A stretch of 14,292 bases of DNA from NCBI GenBank assembly GCA_964651495.1, contig CAZYWP010000081.1:1-14292 (forward strand), written 5' to 3'. This DNA comes from CAZNVB01 sp964651495 (GTDB lineage Bacteria > Acidobacteriota > Aminicenantia > Aminicenantales > UBA8522). The notes below the pieces were generated by a model, which ran no database searches, was not told the origin of the DNA, and saw only the letters and a list, made by a program, of their open reading frames with translations. The first letter of the stretch is position 1. Each line of letters begins with the position of its first letter. The position numbers and the translations under genes are program-made. Shown here one piece after another: positions 1 to 7,049 of the stretch.

Positions 1-8
1 CCTCGCTG

Positions 9-71
9 GGGAAACGAGCGGGCTGACGAATCCCAACCCCGAGCCTCGCCGGGGGTAAACCGGGGCAGGAC
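9..71 (+). repeat. Left copy of a terminal inverted repeat / possible structured leader element
   Basis: Positions 9-33 are an exact 25-base inverted match to 14268-14292. Similarity continues inward for about 35 more bases: both copies have an AGCC block at the same distance, then a run of five or more G and an AACCG block. In both copies GGCT (21-24 here) can pair with AGCC (42-45 here) across a 17-base loop, even though the loop sequence differs. Both copies lie upstream of an inward-facing gene (vanZ-like here, glgA at the other end). It could be a dispersed intergenic repeat, a leader RNA, or a repeat at which an assembly broke. I do not recognise the family, and the orientation is not settled. 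Confidence 0.6.
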
Positions 72-86
72 CCATCGGGTGTTGCC
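64..86 (+). other. Imperfect hairpin in the vanZ-side leader
   Basis: GGCA (64-67) pairs with TGCC (83-86), and ACCC (70-73) pairs with GGGT (77-80) across the loop ATC. One G-U pair and one G-G mismatch lie between the two helices. It sits just downstream of the repeat block at 9-71, as the 14224-14248 hairpin does in the other copy. No T tract follows, so it is not a typical intrinsic terminator. Its function is unknown. Confidence 0.4.
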
Positions 87-137
87 AGCGGCGATATTGG
101 GCCGTCCGATTTCCTGGATTCAGGGGACGATTTCCGC

Positions 138-143
138 TAGAAT
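138..143 (+). promoter_or_regulatory. Possible -10 box for the vanZ-like gene
   Basis: TAGAAT lies 22 bases before the ATG at 166, giving a predicted start near 150. The hexamer 17 bases upstream (TGGATT) matches only half of the -35 consensus. No Shine-Dalgarno motif is visible between the box and the ATG. The same hexamer, TAGAAT, serves as the -10 of the LOG gene at 1315-1320. Confidence 0.4.
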
Positions 144-165
144 AGGGCATCTTTTGCATTGACCG

Positions 166-540
166 ATGAAAAAGCTGACTTACTTTCTGCCGGCTCTTAT
201 TTTCTATCTTTTGGTGTTTCTCTTCTCAGCGAAAGATCTGGGCATCCAGCTTAACGGAGGCTGGCTGGATAAAATTCCCCATGCCTTCGAGTTCGCGTTG
301 CTCAGCGTTTTATTAGCGATCGGTTTTTTCAAAAGCCTGAGCGCGTCCGCTCAAATAAAAGCGGTTGTTACGTTCTCAACCGGTCTGTCCCTCGGCTTCC
401 TGGACGAATTTCATCAATCGTTCGTGCCCGGCCGGACAGCCGACGTCCGCGACATCCTAGCGGATGCAGTGGGGGTCGCCTGCGGAATTCTGGTTTATTT
501 GTATCTCGTGAAAAGACGCAAGCGGCGGGCTACGCCCTGA
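166..540 (+). CDS. VanZ-like family membrane protein
   Basis: This is a 124-residue integral membrane protein of the VanZ-like family (PF04892). VanZ itself contributes to low-level teicoplanin resistance, but the role of most short family members is unknown. Four hydrophobic segments are visible, at about residues 4-21, 41-57, 64-80 and 96-115. Family signatures are present: D35-K-x-x-H39 before the second segment, D80-E81-x-H83-Q84 at the end of the third, P88-G89-R90, and D93/D96 before the last. The C-terminal tail is strongly basic (KRRKRR) and so probably cytoplasmic. The length is normal for a stand-alone member. The start follows the only nearby in-frame ATG before the hydrophobic segment, although no clear ribosome binding site precedes it. 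The gene converges on the LOG gene with a 9-base gap. Family assignment is firm; function is not known. Confidence 0.85.
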   Translation: MKKLTYFLPALIFYLLVFLFSAKDLGIQLNGGWLDKIPHAFEFALLSVLLAIGFFKSLSASAQIKAVVTFSTGLSLGFLDEFHQSFVPGRTADVRDILADAVGVACGILVYLYLVKRRKRRATP

Positions 541-549
541 CCGGCCGAT

Positions 550-1281
550 TCAGAGGAGCTGTCCCAGCCGCGATTTCAACAACGCAAAGGCCTCTTTCGG
601 GGTCGAGCAAAAACGAAAGAGCTGGACGTCTCCGCGGGCAATCGTCCCTGACCTGATGAGGGCGTCAAAATGGATCACCTCCCGCCAGTAATGCTCTCCA
701 TAGAGGACGATGAGGAGGTCTTTTTTCGAAATCTTGCCGGTCTGAACGAGTGTCAGGGTCTCAAACAGCTCGTCCAGCGTCCCGAACCCGCCCGGAAAGG
801 CCACGATGGCCTTGGCCTTGTTGACCAACCAGAACTTCCTGGTGAAAAAGTAATGGAAAATGAAGGAGAGCTCGGGCGAAACAAAAAGATTGGGCGCCTG
901 CTCATGCGGCAGCTCGATATTCATCCCGATGGATTTTCCGCCGGCCCGGGCGGCTCCCCGGTTAGCGGCTTCCATGATCCCCGGTCCGCCCCCTGTGCAG
1001 ACGACAAAATTCTTACCTTTCGGTTTCAGCTTGATGGCCCAGCCGGCCAGCCGAAACGCCAGCTCCTCGGCATCCCAATAATACTTGCTCAGAGGTGATT
1101 TTTTGTCTTTGAGATCATAGCGCGACGACCCGAAGAACAGGACGGTGGAGTGCACTTTATGCCTGGCCAGCCTGGCCCCGGGCTCGATGATCTCGCTCAG
1201 TATCCGCAGCGTCCGGGCTTCCAGGGAATCCAGGAATTCTTCGTTTTCGTAGGCGATGGTGGGTGGCTCGATTTTCTTCAT
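550..1281 (-). CDS. LOG family / TIGR00730 Rossmann-fold protein
   Basis: This 243-residue cytosolic protein belongs to the LONELY GUY / lysine-decarboxylase-like family. Characterised LOG proteins are phosphoribohydrolases that release free base from cytokinin nucleotides. Bacterial members are often housekeeping nucleotide 5'-monophosphate nucleosidases of uncertain substrate (PpnN/YgdH is a much longer relative). Signatures seen are FFGSSR (49-54), GGGPGIMEAANRG (97-109), the R148-K149 region and the catalytic-type PGGFGTLDELFE (163-174), which corresponds to the family motif PGGxGTxxE. It is longer than short plant-type LOGs (about 190-215) because of an N-terminal extension of about 45 residues. 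The start is supported by an AGAGAGG ribosome binding site 6 bases upstream and by a promoter at 1315-1343. The old name 'lysine decarboxylase' would be wrong. The exact substrate cannot be told from sequence. Confidence 0.9.
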   Translation of the reverse strand: MKKIEPPTIAYENEEFLDSLEARTLRILSEIIEPGARLARHKVHSTVLFFGSSRYDLKDKKSPLSKYYWDAEELAFRLAGWAIKLKPKGKNFVVCTGGGPGIMEAANRGAARAGGKSIGMNIELPHEQAPNLFVSPELSFIFHYFFTRKFWLVNKAKAIVAFPGGFGTLDELFETLTLVQTGKISKKDLLIVLYGEHYWREVIHFDALIRSGTIARGDVQLFRFCSTPKEAFALLKSRLGQLL

Positions 1282-1314
1282 TCCGGCCTCTCTTCCGATT
1301 TAGCGCGACCGTTC

Positions 1315-1343
1315 ATTCTAACCCATCCGGAGAAGGGCGACAA
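1315..1343 (-). promoter_or_regulatory. Sigma-70-type promoter of the LOG gene
   Basis: Read on the minus strand, TTGTCG (1343-1338) is followed by exactly 17 bases and then TAGAAT (1320-1315). Transcription is predicted to begin near 1308, giving a leader of about 27 bases that includes the ribosome binding site of the gene starting at 1281. Confidence 0.65.
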
Positions 1344-1605
1344 GGACTAATACGAGGCCGGGATATGGGGGGATGCAAGCGGCACGAGAAGCATTTCTAT
1401 TTGTGTGATGGGAGCGATGATTTAGTGAGGGTGGCACGGCGAAGGGGCTCCCCGCCCGCCCGGAGCCTCACGGCGCTACAGCCATTCCTTTTCTGCGATC
1501 CTCTGGGTGCGGAGGCGAGGACGGCCGGGGAAGAGCCGTGACAGGACCCTATTCTAGGTCAATGGCATCACAGGAATGGAAATGCTTCGAGCGGCAGGGC
1601 CAATT

Positions 1606-1634
1606 TTGACTTCGACGGACACCTATGCTATCAA
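1606..1634 (+). promoter_or_regulatory. Sigma-70-type promoter of the purine operon, with an overlapping palindrome
   Basis: TTGACT (1606-1611), a 17-base spacer ending in the extended -10 element TGC, and TATCAA (1629-1634) form a good promoter. Transcription is predicted to begin near 1641, about 20 bases before the start codon. The -10 lies in a small perfect inverted repeat: GCTAT (1627-1631) and ATAGC (1636-1640) around CAAT. This could be a repressor or RNA-level control site; no known operator was recognised. Confidence 0.6.
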
Positions 1635-1660
1635 TATAGCTCTCGATACAGGAACGGATG

Positions 1661-2401
1661 ATGAACGATCCTCTCGCCCCGCTCCGCCAGTTGCCCTATC
1701 CCGGAAGACTGATCATCATCGGCCGGGATCCCGCTGGCACCCGGGCGATCCTGGTCTATGCGATCACGGGGCGGTCGCCCTCGAGCCAGGCCAGGAGGCT
1801 GAAATTCGCCGAGCAGGCGGTCTGGACGGAGCCCCTGGATATGGATGTCCTGCAAAAAGCAAACGTAGACCTCCTGCTCTATCGGGCGATTGTCCTCGGC
1901 CGCGGAATCGCCGTGAGCAACGGCCGGCAGACCGAAGAGATCGTCCAGGTTTTGGACCGGGCAAAGGAGGAGACAGACGCCGGGGCCATCCTCGCCAGCG
2001 CGCTGAGGGATTGGACTTTTGAGCCCGACCCCCCCCATTATACGCCCCGCATCAGCGGCTGCTTACTTCCCGGTGGCCAGGCCGGATTGAGCATCATCCG
2101 AAGGACGGCTGGCGGCTCTCCTGAGAAGTCGTTCCATTCCTGGAATCCGAGTCCGGGAACCGGCCGTCTGATCGCCACATACCGGGGTCCGGAAGAGAAT
2201 CCATTGCCGTCGTTTGGAGATGAACTCCTTGATGTCGAAGTCCGGGAGACGACAGCGGCCGCGCTGGCCGAAGCCGCCTACGAAGCCCTCGGACCCGGCC
2301 AAGCCGGCAAAGACTACCGGGTGGCGGCGGCCTGTGTCTATGCCTCGATCGCCAACATCCAGGACTTTAGCCTTCAGATAATCAACCGAAAGGAACGGTG
2401 A
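1661..2401 (+). CDS. purO: IMP cyclohydrolase, archaeal PurO-type family (PF07826)
   Basis: This protein of 246 residues should close the ring of FAICAR to give IMP, the last step of de novo purine synthesis, in the cytosol. It resembles the archaeal-type IMP cyclohydrolase family rather than the N-terminal domain of bifunctional PurH. Recognisable blocks are Y13-P-G-R16 with I-I-I-G21, the YAITGRSPSS block (33-42), the VSNGRQTEEI block (85-94), the FEPDPPHYTPRISG block (120-133) and the PGTGRLIATYRG block (165-176). A second ATG lies at 1658; the AGGA at 1650-1653 is better spaced from 1661, so that start is preferred. It is followed at once by an AICAR transformylase gene, whose product makes its substrate. 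The symbol reflects family resemblance; the activity is inferred from family and context. Confidence 0.82.
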   Translation: MNDPLAPLRQLPYPGRLIIIGRDPAGTRAILVYAITGRSPSSQARRLKFAEQAVWTEPLDMDVLQKANVDLLLYRAIVLGRGIAVSNGRQTEEIVQVLDRAKEETDAGAILASALRDWTFEPDPPHYTPRISGCLLPGGQAGLSIIRRTAGGSPEKSFHSWNPSPGTGRLIATYRGPEENPLPSFGDELLDVEVRETTAAALAEAAYEALGPGQAGKDYRVAAACVYASIANIQDFSLQIINRKER

Positions 2402-2406
2402 AAGCG

Positions 2407-3486
2407 ATGGACGAGCTCGACAAATCCGCCCGGGCTCAATATTCCACCAAGATCAGGGAAGAATTTCCTGAAGAGCTCCCCTTCGCCGGGCAGGTCTTTC
2501 GCAAGAAGATTTCTATGCGCTACGGCGAAAACCCCGGCTACCCGGCCGCCTTTTATATCGAGCCCGGCGCCTCCGGGCCCAACATGGCCACGATGACGGT
2601 CCTCCAGGAAGGCTCCAAGGGGTTGAGCTACATCAACGTAGGCGACATGGACCTGGGGCAAAGGCTGGTCAGGAAACTGGCCGAGATTCAACCGCAAAAA
2701 TCGATCTGCGCCCTAATCAAGCACGAGATGCCGAGCGGAGTAGCCGTGGGAGAGACCGTTGAGGAGGCCTTTGAAAAAGCCTGGAACTGCGACCCGCTCT
2801 CCAATTTCGGGAGCGTTGACGTCTTCAATTCCATGGTCACTGCCTCGGTCGCCCGGCTCCTCGTGGCAAGCTCCAGGAACATCGAAGTGGTTTATGCTCC
2901 GGATTTCGCGGCCGAGGCCCTGGAAATTCTGGCTGGGAGAAAAACTCTCCGGGTCGTCACGATGGGCGCAAATCCGAAGCAGCCGGCCGAGGATAACGGT
3001 CTGGAGTTCAAGAGGGTGGCCGGGGGACTCCTTGTCCAGAAAAGATTCAACTCCAGGATCCGCAGCGCCCGGGATGTGGACATCGTCTCGGCGCGGCAAC
3101 CGTCCGCGGAAGAAGTGGAGGCTGCCGTCTTCAACTGGACCATCGCCTGTTTCACCCGCTCCAACGCGATCGTCATCGGCCGGAGCGACAAAGTCCATGG
3201 CATCGGCTCCGGCCAGCGCAGCCGGATCGACGCGGCCGATTGCGCGATCCGCTTCTCCCGGCGCGGTTACGGTCCCCGGGATTGCGTTATGGCTTCTGAC
3301 GCCTTCATGCCTTTCCCGGATGTCGTGGAGCTGGCGGCCGCAAACGGGATCACCGCCATCATCTATCCCCTCGGCTCCATCCGGGACCGGGAGGTCATCG
3401 ACCGGGCTGACGCCTTGGGCCTGGCCATGATCATCACCCGCGCACCCGGCGAGGCCGACAGCGAGCGGAGCTTCCTCCACCGCTAG
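2407..3486 (+). CDS. Stand-alone AICAR transformylase (PurH C-terminal domain, PurH2-like)
   Basis: This 359-residue enzyme should formylate AICAR to FAICAR with 10-formyl-tetrahydrofolate. It aligns with the transformylase half of bifunctional PurH and lacks the IMP cyclohydrolase domain; PurH is normally about 510-530 residues. Motifs in order: RYGENP (38-43), KGLSYINVGD (71-80), the catalytic Lys-His pair K105-H106 before EMPSGVAVG, SNAIV (252-256), GIGSGQRSR (265-273), ASDAFMPFPD (296-305) and GSIRDREVI (323-331). R354 in the C-terminal SERSFLHR may correspond to the arginine of the usual RxF(H/R)H ending. The ATG at 2407 has GGTGA five bases upstream. A GTG at 2398, overlapping the previous stop in GTGA, is an alternative that adds three residues. 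Coupling to the IMP cyclohydrolase gene supports the function. Confidence 0.9.
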   Translation: MDELDKSARAQYSTKIREEFPEELPFAGQVFRKKISMRYGENPGYPAAFYIEPGASGPNMATMTVLQEGSKGLSYINVGDMDLGQRLVRKLAEIQPQKSICALIKHEMPSGVAVGETVEEAFEKAWNCDPLSNFGSVDVFNSMVTASVARLLVASSRNIEVVYAPDFAAEALEILAGRKTLRVVTMGANPKQPAEDNGLEFKRVAGGLLVQKRFNSRIRSARDVDIVSARQPSAEEVEAAVFNWTIACFTRSNAIVIGRSDKVHGIGSGQRSRIDAADCAIRFSRRGYGPRDCVMASDAFMPFPDVVELAAANGITAIIYPLGSIRDREVIDRADALGLAMIITRAPGEADSERSFLHR

Positions 3487-3501
3487 GGGCGGGCTTTTTT
3501 T
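3464..3501 (+). terminator. Weak candidate terminator after the purine operon
   Basis: AGCGG (3464-3468) can pair with CCGCT (3480-3484), which includes the end of the coding sequence, and a run of seven T follows at 3495-3501. About ten bases (GGGGCGGGC and flank) lie between stem and T run, so this is not a classical hairpin and U tract. It is placed just before the next promoter, where a terminator would be expected. Confidence 0.3.
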
Positions 3502-3517
3502 AGACCGTCGAGTCCGG

Positions 3518-3523
3518 TATAAT
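3518..3523 (+). promoter_or_regulatory. Perfect -10 box ahead of the small zinc-ribbon gene
   Basis: TATAAT lies 28 bases before the ATG at 3552, with predicted initiation near 3530. The region 17 bases upstream is the T run, so no good -35 is seen. This may be the main promoter for the whole glycogen gene run that follows. Confidence 0.5.
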
Positions 3524-3551
3524 ACACCCGAATTTTTCGGAAAGGCTGAAG

Positions 3552-3713
3552 ATGAATAAAGAAGACGAGGAAAAAATCGCCTGTGAGGTCTGCCAAAAAA
3601 TGATCCCCAAGGCCGCCGCGCTCCATGCGGAAGGCCAGGATTATGTCCTCCATTTCTGCAACATTGATTGTCTGGATCATTGGAAAAACGAACAGAAAAA
3701 AGAGAAAGAATAA
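3552..3713 (+). CDS. Small four-cysteine zinc-ribbon-like protein (DUF3330-like)
   Basis: This 53-residue protein has C11-x-x-C14 and, 21 residues on, C36-x-x-x-C40 within HFCNIDCLDHW (34-44). The spacing and the aromatic and His residues resemble DUF3330 and the TRASH/MYM-type metal-binding fingers, so a single bound zinc is likely. Both ends are highly charged (NKEDEEK and KNEQKKEKE). The ribosome binding site GGAAAGG (3539-3545) is well spaced from the ATG, and a perfect -10 box lies upstream. It ends 53 bases before the first GH57 gene, on the same strand. No catalytic function is suggested; a structural, metal-handling or protein-interaction role is possible. The coding call is firm given the site, composition and cysteine pattern; the family name is less sure. 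Confidence 0.75.
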   Translation: MNKEDEEKIACEVCQKMIPKAAALHAEGQDYVLHFCNIDCLDHWKNEQKKEKE

Positions 3714-3766
3714 TCATTTCCCCAGCGGCAGACTCATCTCCGGAACCAAGGCGAAGGTAATAACAG

Positions 3767-5092
3767 ATGTACTTATCCATTCTCTGGCATCTCCATCAAC
3801 CGATCTATCGCAGCCCCGACTCCGGCGAGTTCATCCTCCCCTGGGTCAATTATCACATCAGCAAAAATTATTATCAGATGGCCGCCCTCGTCGAGGAGGA
3901 AGAGTATCCCTGCACCATGAACCTGGTTCCCTGTCTACTCGAGCAGATGGACCAGTACGGCCGCGGCCAGGCCGAGGACACGCTGCAGAAGGCACTGGAG
4001 AAGGACCCGGAAAGGCTGAGCCCTTCCCAGGTGGCGCGCCTGGCCAAATTCCTGCCCCGGGGGGCTGAAAACAGGAGCAAGCGCGAGATCCAGGTCGCCG
4101 CGCTCCAATCGTTTTTTTCTCCATTGCTTGCCCCCCCAGAGGACAAGGAAGAGCTCCTCGCCCTGCAGAAGAAAATCCAAATCCAGGTCATCCCCTATTT
4201 CCGGAAGTTACAGAAGGGCGGCGCGGTCGAGCTGACAACGTCAGCCTATTATCATCCTCTTCTACCGCTCCTCTTTGACATCGGGGTGGGCGGAGAAAGC
4301 CTCACGCCCTCGCTTCCCTTTTCGCATCCCGAAGACGGGGTGTCGCAAATAGAAAAAGGGAGGACCTATTTCCGGCGCCTGTTCGGGGATGACCCGCGGG
4401 GATTCTGGCCTTCAGAGGGGGGAATCAGCGCTGAGGTAGCCCGGGCGGTCGCCGGCCAGGGCTATGCCTTTACGGTGACGGACGAAAACATCCTCTGGAA
4501 GAGCCTGGCAGCAGCTCCCCATCCGCAGCTCCTCCACAGGCCGTATGCCTGTGAGGGATTGACGGTGTTTTTCCGCGACAGGGAGCTCTCCGACCTGATC
4601 AGCTTCGAATATCACCGCTGGAACGAAAAAGACGCCGTCTCGCATCTGCTGGCCAAGCTCGAAGAAAGGCGAAAGGCCGCCCCGGACGAGGCCGTCTGCG
4701 TCATCGCCCTGGATGGAGAAAATCCCTGGGCTGGATACCGGGAAAACGGCGTTCCTTTTCTCCGCGAGCTCTACAGCCGGATCAGGCAAACAGGAAGCTT
4801 GGCCCCGATATTCTTCCGGGACTACCTGCCCATCATGAAGCCACCGGCCGAGATCCGCCTGGTCCCGGGGACCTGGCTCGGAAGTTTCGCCAAATGGGTG
4901 GGCTCCCCGGCCAAGAATGCCGCCTGGGAGAGCCTGGCCAGGGCAAGAGAACACGGCGGTCCGAGCGAAGAGATTTACATCGCCGAGGGCTCGGACTGGT
5001 TCTGGTGGTTCGGCGAAGACAACGTGTCCGAATTCGCCTCCCTCTTTGAAGGCTATCTCGAAAAAGCTTATGCGCGGAAGGGGAGGCGATGA
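3767..5092 (+). CDS. GH57 alpha-amylase/amylopullulanase-like glycoside hydrolase
   Basis: This 441-residue retaining glycosidase has a glycoside hydrolase family 57 barrel and no signal peptide, so it is cytosolic. GH57 motifs are visible: HQP (10-12) in the first strand, GFWPSEGG with E217 at the nucleophile position, LDGENPW with D316 at the acid/base position, and EGSDWFWWFGED starting at E407. The LDGENPW and SDWFWW motifs are those of the alpha-amylase/amylopullulanase branch. It probably cleaves alpha-1,4 links, and perhaps alpha-1,6 links, in stored glucan. It is much shorter than secreted archaeal amylopullulanases (often over 1,000 residues) because it is only the catalytic part. 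GAAGG (3753-3757) is 9 bases before the ATG. The next gene starts one base after its stop. Substrate preference, including any pullulanase activity, is inferred. Confidence 0.87.
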   Translation: MYLSILWHLHQPIYRSPDSGEFILPWVNYHISKNYYQMAALVEEEEYPCTMNLVPCLLEQMDQYGRGQAEDTLQKALEKDPERLSPSQVARLAKFLPRGAENRSKREIQVAALQSFFSPLLAPPEDKEELLALQKKIQIQVIPYFRKLQKGGAVELTTSAYYHPLLPLLFDIGVGGESLTPSLPFSHPEDGVSQIEKGRTYFRRLFGDDPRGFWPSEGGISAEVARAVAGQGYAFTVTDENILWKSLAAAPHPQLLHRPYACEGLTVFFRDRELSDLISFEYHRWNEKDAVSHLLAKLEERRKAAPDEAVCVIALDGENPWAGYRENGVPFLRELYSRIRQTGSLAPIFFRDYLPIMKPPAEIRLVPGTWLGSFAKWVGSPAKNAAWESLARAREHGGPSEEIYIAEGSDWFWWFGEDNVSEFASLFEGYLEKAYARKGRR

Positions 5093-5093
5093 T

Positions 5094-7049
5094 ATGATCC
5101 GGGACATCACCTTTCTTTTCGGCGTTCACAATCATCAGCCGGTGGGCAACTTCGCCTTTGTCTTCAAAAAGGCCTTTGCCGATTGTTACATTCCTTTTCT
5201 GAAGGCTCTGGCCGGGCACCCGGCGGTCCGGTTTTCCCTCCATTTTTCCGGCCCGTTATGGGAATACATGCAGTCCACAGAGAGAGAATGCTGGGCGATG
5301 GTCAAGGACATGGCCGGCCGCGGCCAGGTCGAGCTGCTGAGCGGCGGGTTTTATGAGCCGATCCTGGCCGTTATTCCCGAACAGGACAGGCTCGGACAGA
5401 TCCGGATGATGAATGCCTTCTTGGAAGAAAATTTCCGGGTCAAGCCGAGCGGACTCTGGCTCACCGAGCGGGTCTGGGAGCCTAACCTCCCCAGCACCCT
5501 CGCCCGAGCCGGAATCAAGTACACCCTCCTTGACGAAGAGCATTTTCATTATGCCGGGATCAAGAACATCCGTCTTCCCTACATCACTGAGGATGAAGGC
5601 CAGCCGCTCATCCTCTTCCCGGTCAGCAAAAAATTGCGCTATCTCATTCCCTTCCGCCCCATCGAGGAGGTCGAAGCCCACTTCCGGGAGCTCGACACAG
5701 CTGGAGGGGTCGCCATCATGGGCGATGACGGCGAGAAATTCGGCCTCTGGCCGGGAACGCATCAGTGGGTCTACAAGGAAGGCTGGCTCGAGGCCTTTCT
5801 GGGTTTTCTGGAGAGAGAGAGCGTCCGAACCCTGACCTACTCAGAATACCTGAACACCCGGCCCCGCCTCGGCCGGGTCTACCTCCCCCCAGCCTCCTAC
5901 GAGGAGATGATGGAGTGGATCCTCGACCCGGATGATCATGACCGCTATATGGCCCTGAAAAAGCAGGTCCCGGCGGAAGCGCGCCGGTTCCTGAGGGGAG
6001 GCTTTTTCCGCGAATTTTTTGTTAAATATGCGGAGAGCCATCACCTCCACAAAAGGATGCTCCTCGTCTCCGGCGAGGTCGGCCGCAACCAGAGCAGCCA
6101 GGAAGCGGCAAGGGAGCTCTACCGGGGCCAGTGCAACGACCCCTACTGGCACGGGGTATTTGGCGGGCTCTATCTTCCGCATCTCCGGGAGGCCGCTTAT
6201 CATCATCTTCTGGAGGCTGAAAAAAAACTGAGTCTCCCCGATGGCTGGGAGACGGTGGATTACGACCTCGACGGCCGGGACGAAGTCATCTTCCGGAGTC
6301 CGGGTTTCAACCTGATGTTCAAGCCGTCTTTCGGAGGAGCTCTCGTCGAACTGGATGATAAAGGTCTTTCGCGGAACCTCTCCGATGTCCTCTCCCGGCG
6401 GGAGGAATCCTACCACAGGCAAAAGTTAGACAATCAGGAAGAAGGAAAAAGCATTCACGAGCTGGCCAAGACGCTCCCTCCGGGCGCCGAATCGCTCTTG
6501 CGCTACGACTGGCACCCCCGTTACTCGCTGCTCGACCACTTTCTCCAGCCCCAGACCAGGCTCGAAGACTTCAAGGAAATCCATTACGGTGAGCAAGGGG
6601 ATTTCGTCAACCAGGAATACGATGTTCTTTTCCAGCGGGAGGGAATTGTCCTGTCCAGGCTGGGACATATCTGGGTGGGGGGTGAAAGGATGCCGTTGAG
6701 TCTGAAAAAGCGGATCCTCCCCCAGGGTGGTCGGGTCGAATTCCTCTACGAGTTCGAGAACTTGACCGATCTTGAACTGCCGCTGTTTTTCGGAAGCGAA
6801 TGGAACCTCTATCTTCTGGCCCAGGAATGGAAAATGGAAAAAGACGCGCTTTCTCTGTTGGGCGGCAGATGGAAGATGGAATTTTCTCCGCCGCCCAAGA
6901 TCTGGCACTTCCCCCTGGAAACGCTATCCCAATCCGAAGAAGGGTATGATATAATCCGCCAAGGCGCGTGCTTTCTGCCGCACTGGAAGTTCGACCTCGC
7001 CGGGAGGCAGAAGTACTCGCTGGCCATTACCTGGAAAGAGGGCTCATGA
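5094..7049 (+). CDS. GH57 4-alpha-glucanotransferase / alpha-amylase
   Basis: This 651-residue protein has nearly the length of Thermococcus litoralis 4-alpha-glucanotransferase (659) and the same organisation: a GH57 barrel over about the first 300 residues, then the middle helical domain and a C-terminal beta-sandwich (DUF1925 and DUF1926 type). Motifs are HNHQP near residue 11, GLWLTERVWEP with nucleophile E125, and GDDGEKFGLWPGTH with acid/base D212. The enzyme should move maltooligosaccharide segments between alpha-glucans, trimming or elongating branches. The start at 5094 is one base after the previous stop, with a strong GGGGAGG site at 5080-5086. An in-frame extension back to 4917 lies inside the preceding gene and lacks family similarity. 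Its end overlaps the branching enzyme start (ATGA). Hydrolase versus transferase preference cannot be read from sequence. Confidence 0.9.
   Translation: MIRDITFLFGVHNHQPVGNFAFVFKKAFADCYIPFLKALAGHPAVRFSLHFSGPLWEYMQSTERECWAMVKDMAGRGQVELLSGGFYEPILAVIPEQDRLGQIRMMNAFLEENFRVKPSGLWLTERVWEPNLPSTLARAGIKYTLLDEEHFHYAGIKNIRLPYITEDEGQPLILFPVSKKLRYLIPFRPIEEVEAHFRELDTAGGVAIMGDDGEKFGLWPGTHQWVYKEGWLEAFLGFLERESVRTLTYSEYLNTRPRLGRVYLPPASYEEMMEWILDPDDHDRYMALKKQVPAEARRFLRGGFFREFFVKYAESHHLHKRMLLVSGEVGRNQSSQEAARELYRGQCNDPYWHGVFGGLYLPHLREAAYHHLLEAEKKLSLPDGWETVDYDLDGRDEVIFRSPGFNLMFKPSFGGALVELDDKGLSRNLSDVLSRREESYHRQKLDNQEEGKSIHELAKTLPPGAESLLRYDWHPRYSLLDHFLQPQTRLEDFKEIHYGEQGDFVNQEYDVLFQREGIVLSRLGHIWVGGERMPLSLKKRILPQGGRVEFLYEFENLTDLELPLFFGSEWNLYLLAQEWKMEKDALSLLGGRWKMEFSPPPKIWHFPLETLSQSEEGYDIIRQGACFLPHWKFDLAGRQKYSLAITWKEGS
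6947..6955 (+). promoter_or_regulatory. Possible internal extended -10 element before the branching enzyme
   Basis: TGATATAAT is a perfect extended -10, about 90 bases before the branching enzyme start, inside the end of the preceding gene. No clear -35 is seen, and the bases also encode ordinary residues (Tyr-Asp-Ile-Ile), so it may be chance. Confidence 0.2.

Larger units (their letters stand above)
1282..1660. other. Divergent intergenic region between the LOG gene and the purine operon
   Basis: This 379-base stretch separates two divergent genes. Each flank carries a recognisable promoter (1315-1343 on the minus strand, 1606-1634 on the plus strand). The middle part, about 1345-1600, has no convincing coding region. 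It holds two competing short inverted repeats: GTGAGG (1425-1430) with CCTCAC (1466-1471), and GGCTCC (1446-1451) with GGAGCC (1462-1467). It also has a GACC/GGTC pair at 1545-1560. No known RNA family was recognised. Confidence 0.7.

Noticed and set aside
9..120. Resemblance of the terminal repeat to the ydaO/c-di-AMP riboswitch (GAAUCC and GGGGGAACC-like pieces)
   Set aside because: Only short pieces match from memory. The highly conserved 3' half (CAGCUAACC-type block) is not found in either copy, and the left copy breaks the GGGGAACC block with inserted bases. A covariance-model search would decide.
166..540. Glycopeptide resistance gene vanZ
   Set aside because: The protein is only VanZ-like by family. 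No vanHAX or other resistance genes are nearby, and short family members are common in bacteria with no link to resistance.
1263..1541. 92-codon plus-strand open frame in the intergenic region
   Set aside because: It overlaps the start and promoter of the LOG gene, has no ribosome binding site, and its composition looks random.
4917..5093. N-terminal extension of the second GH57 gene
   Set aside because: It overlaps the end of the first GH57 gene by 176 bases, whereas ATG 5094 has a strong ribosome binding site and gives the family's usual N-terminus.
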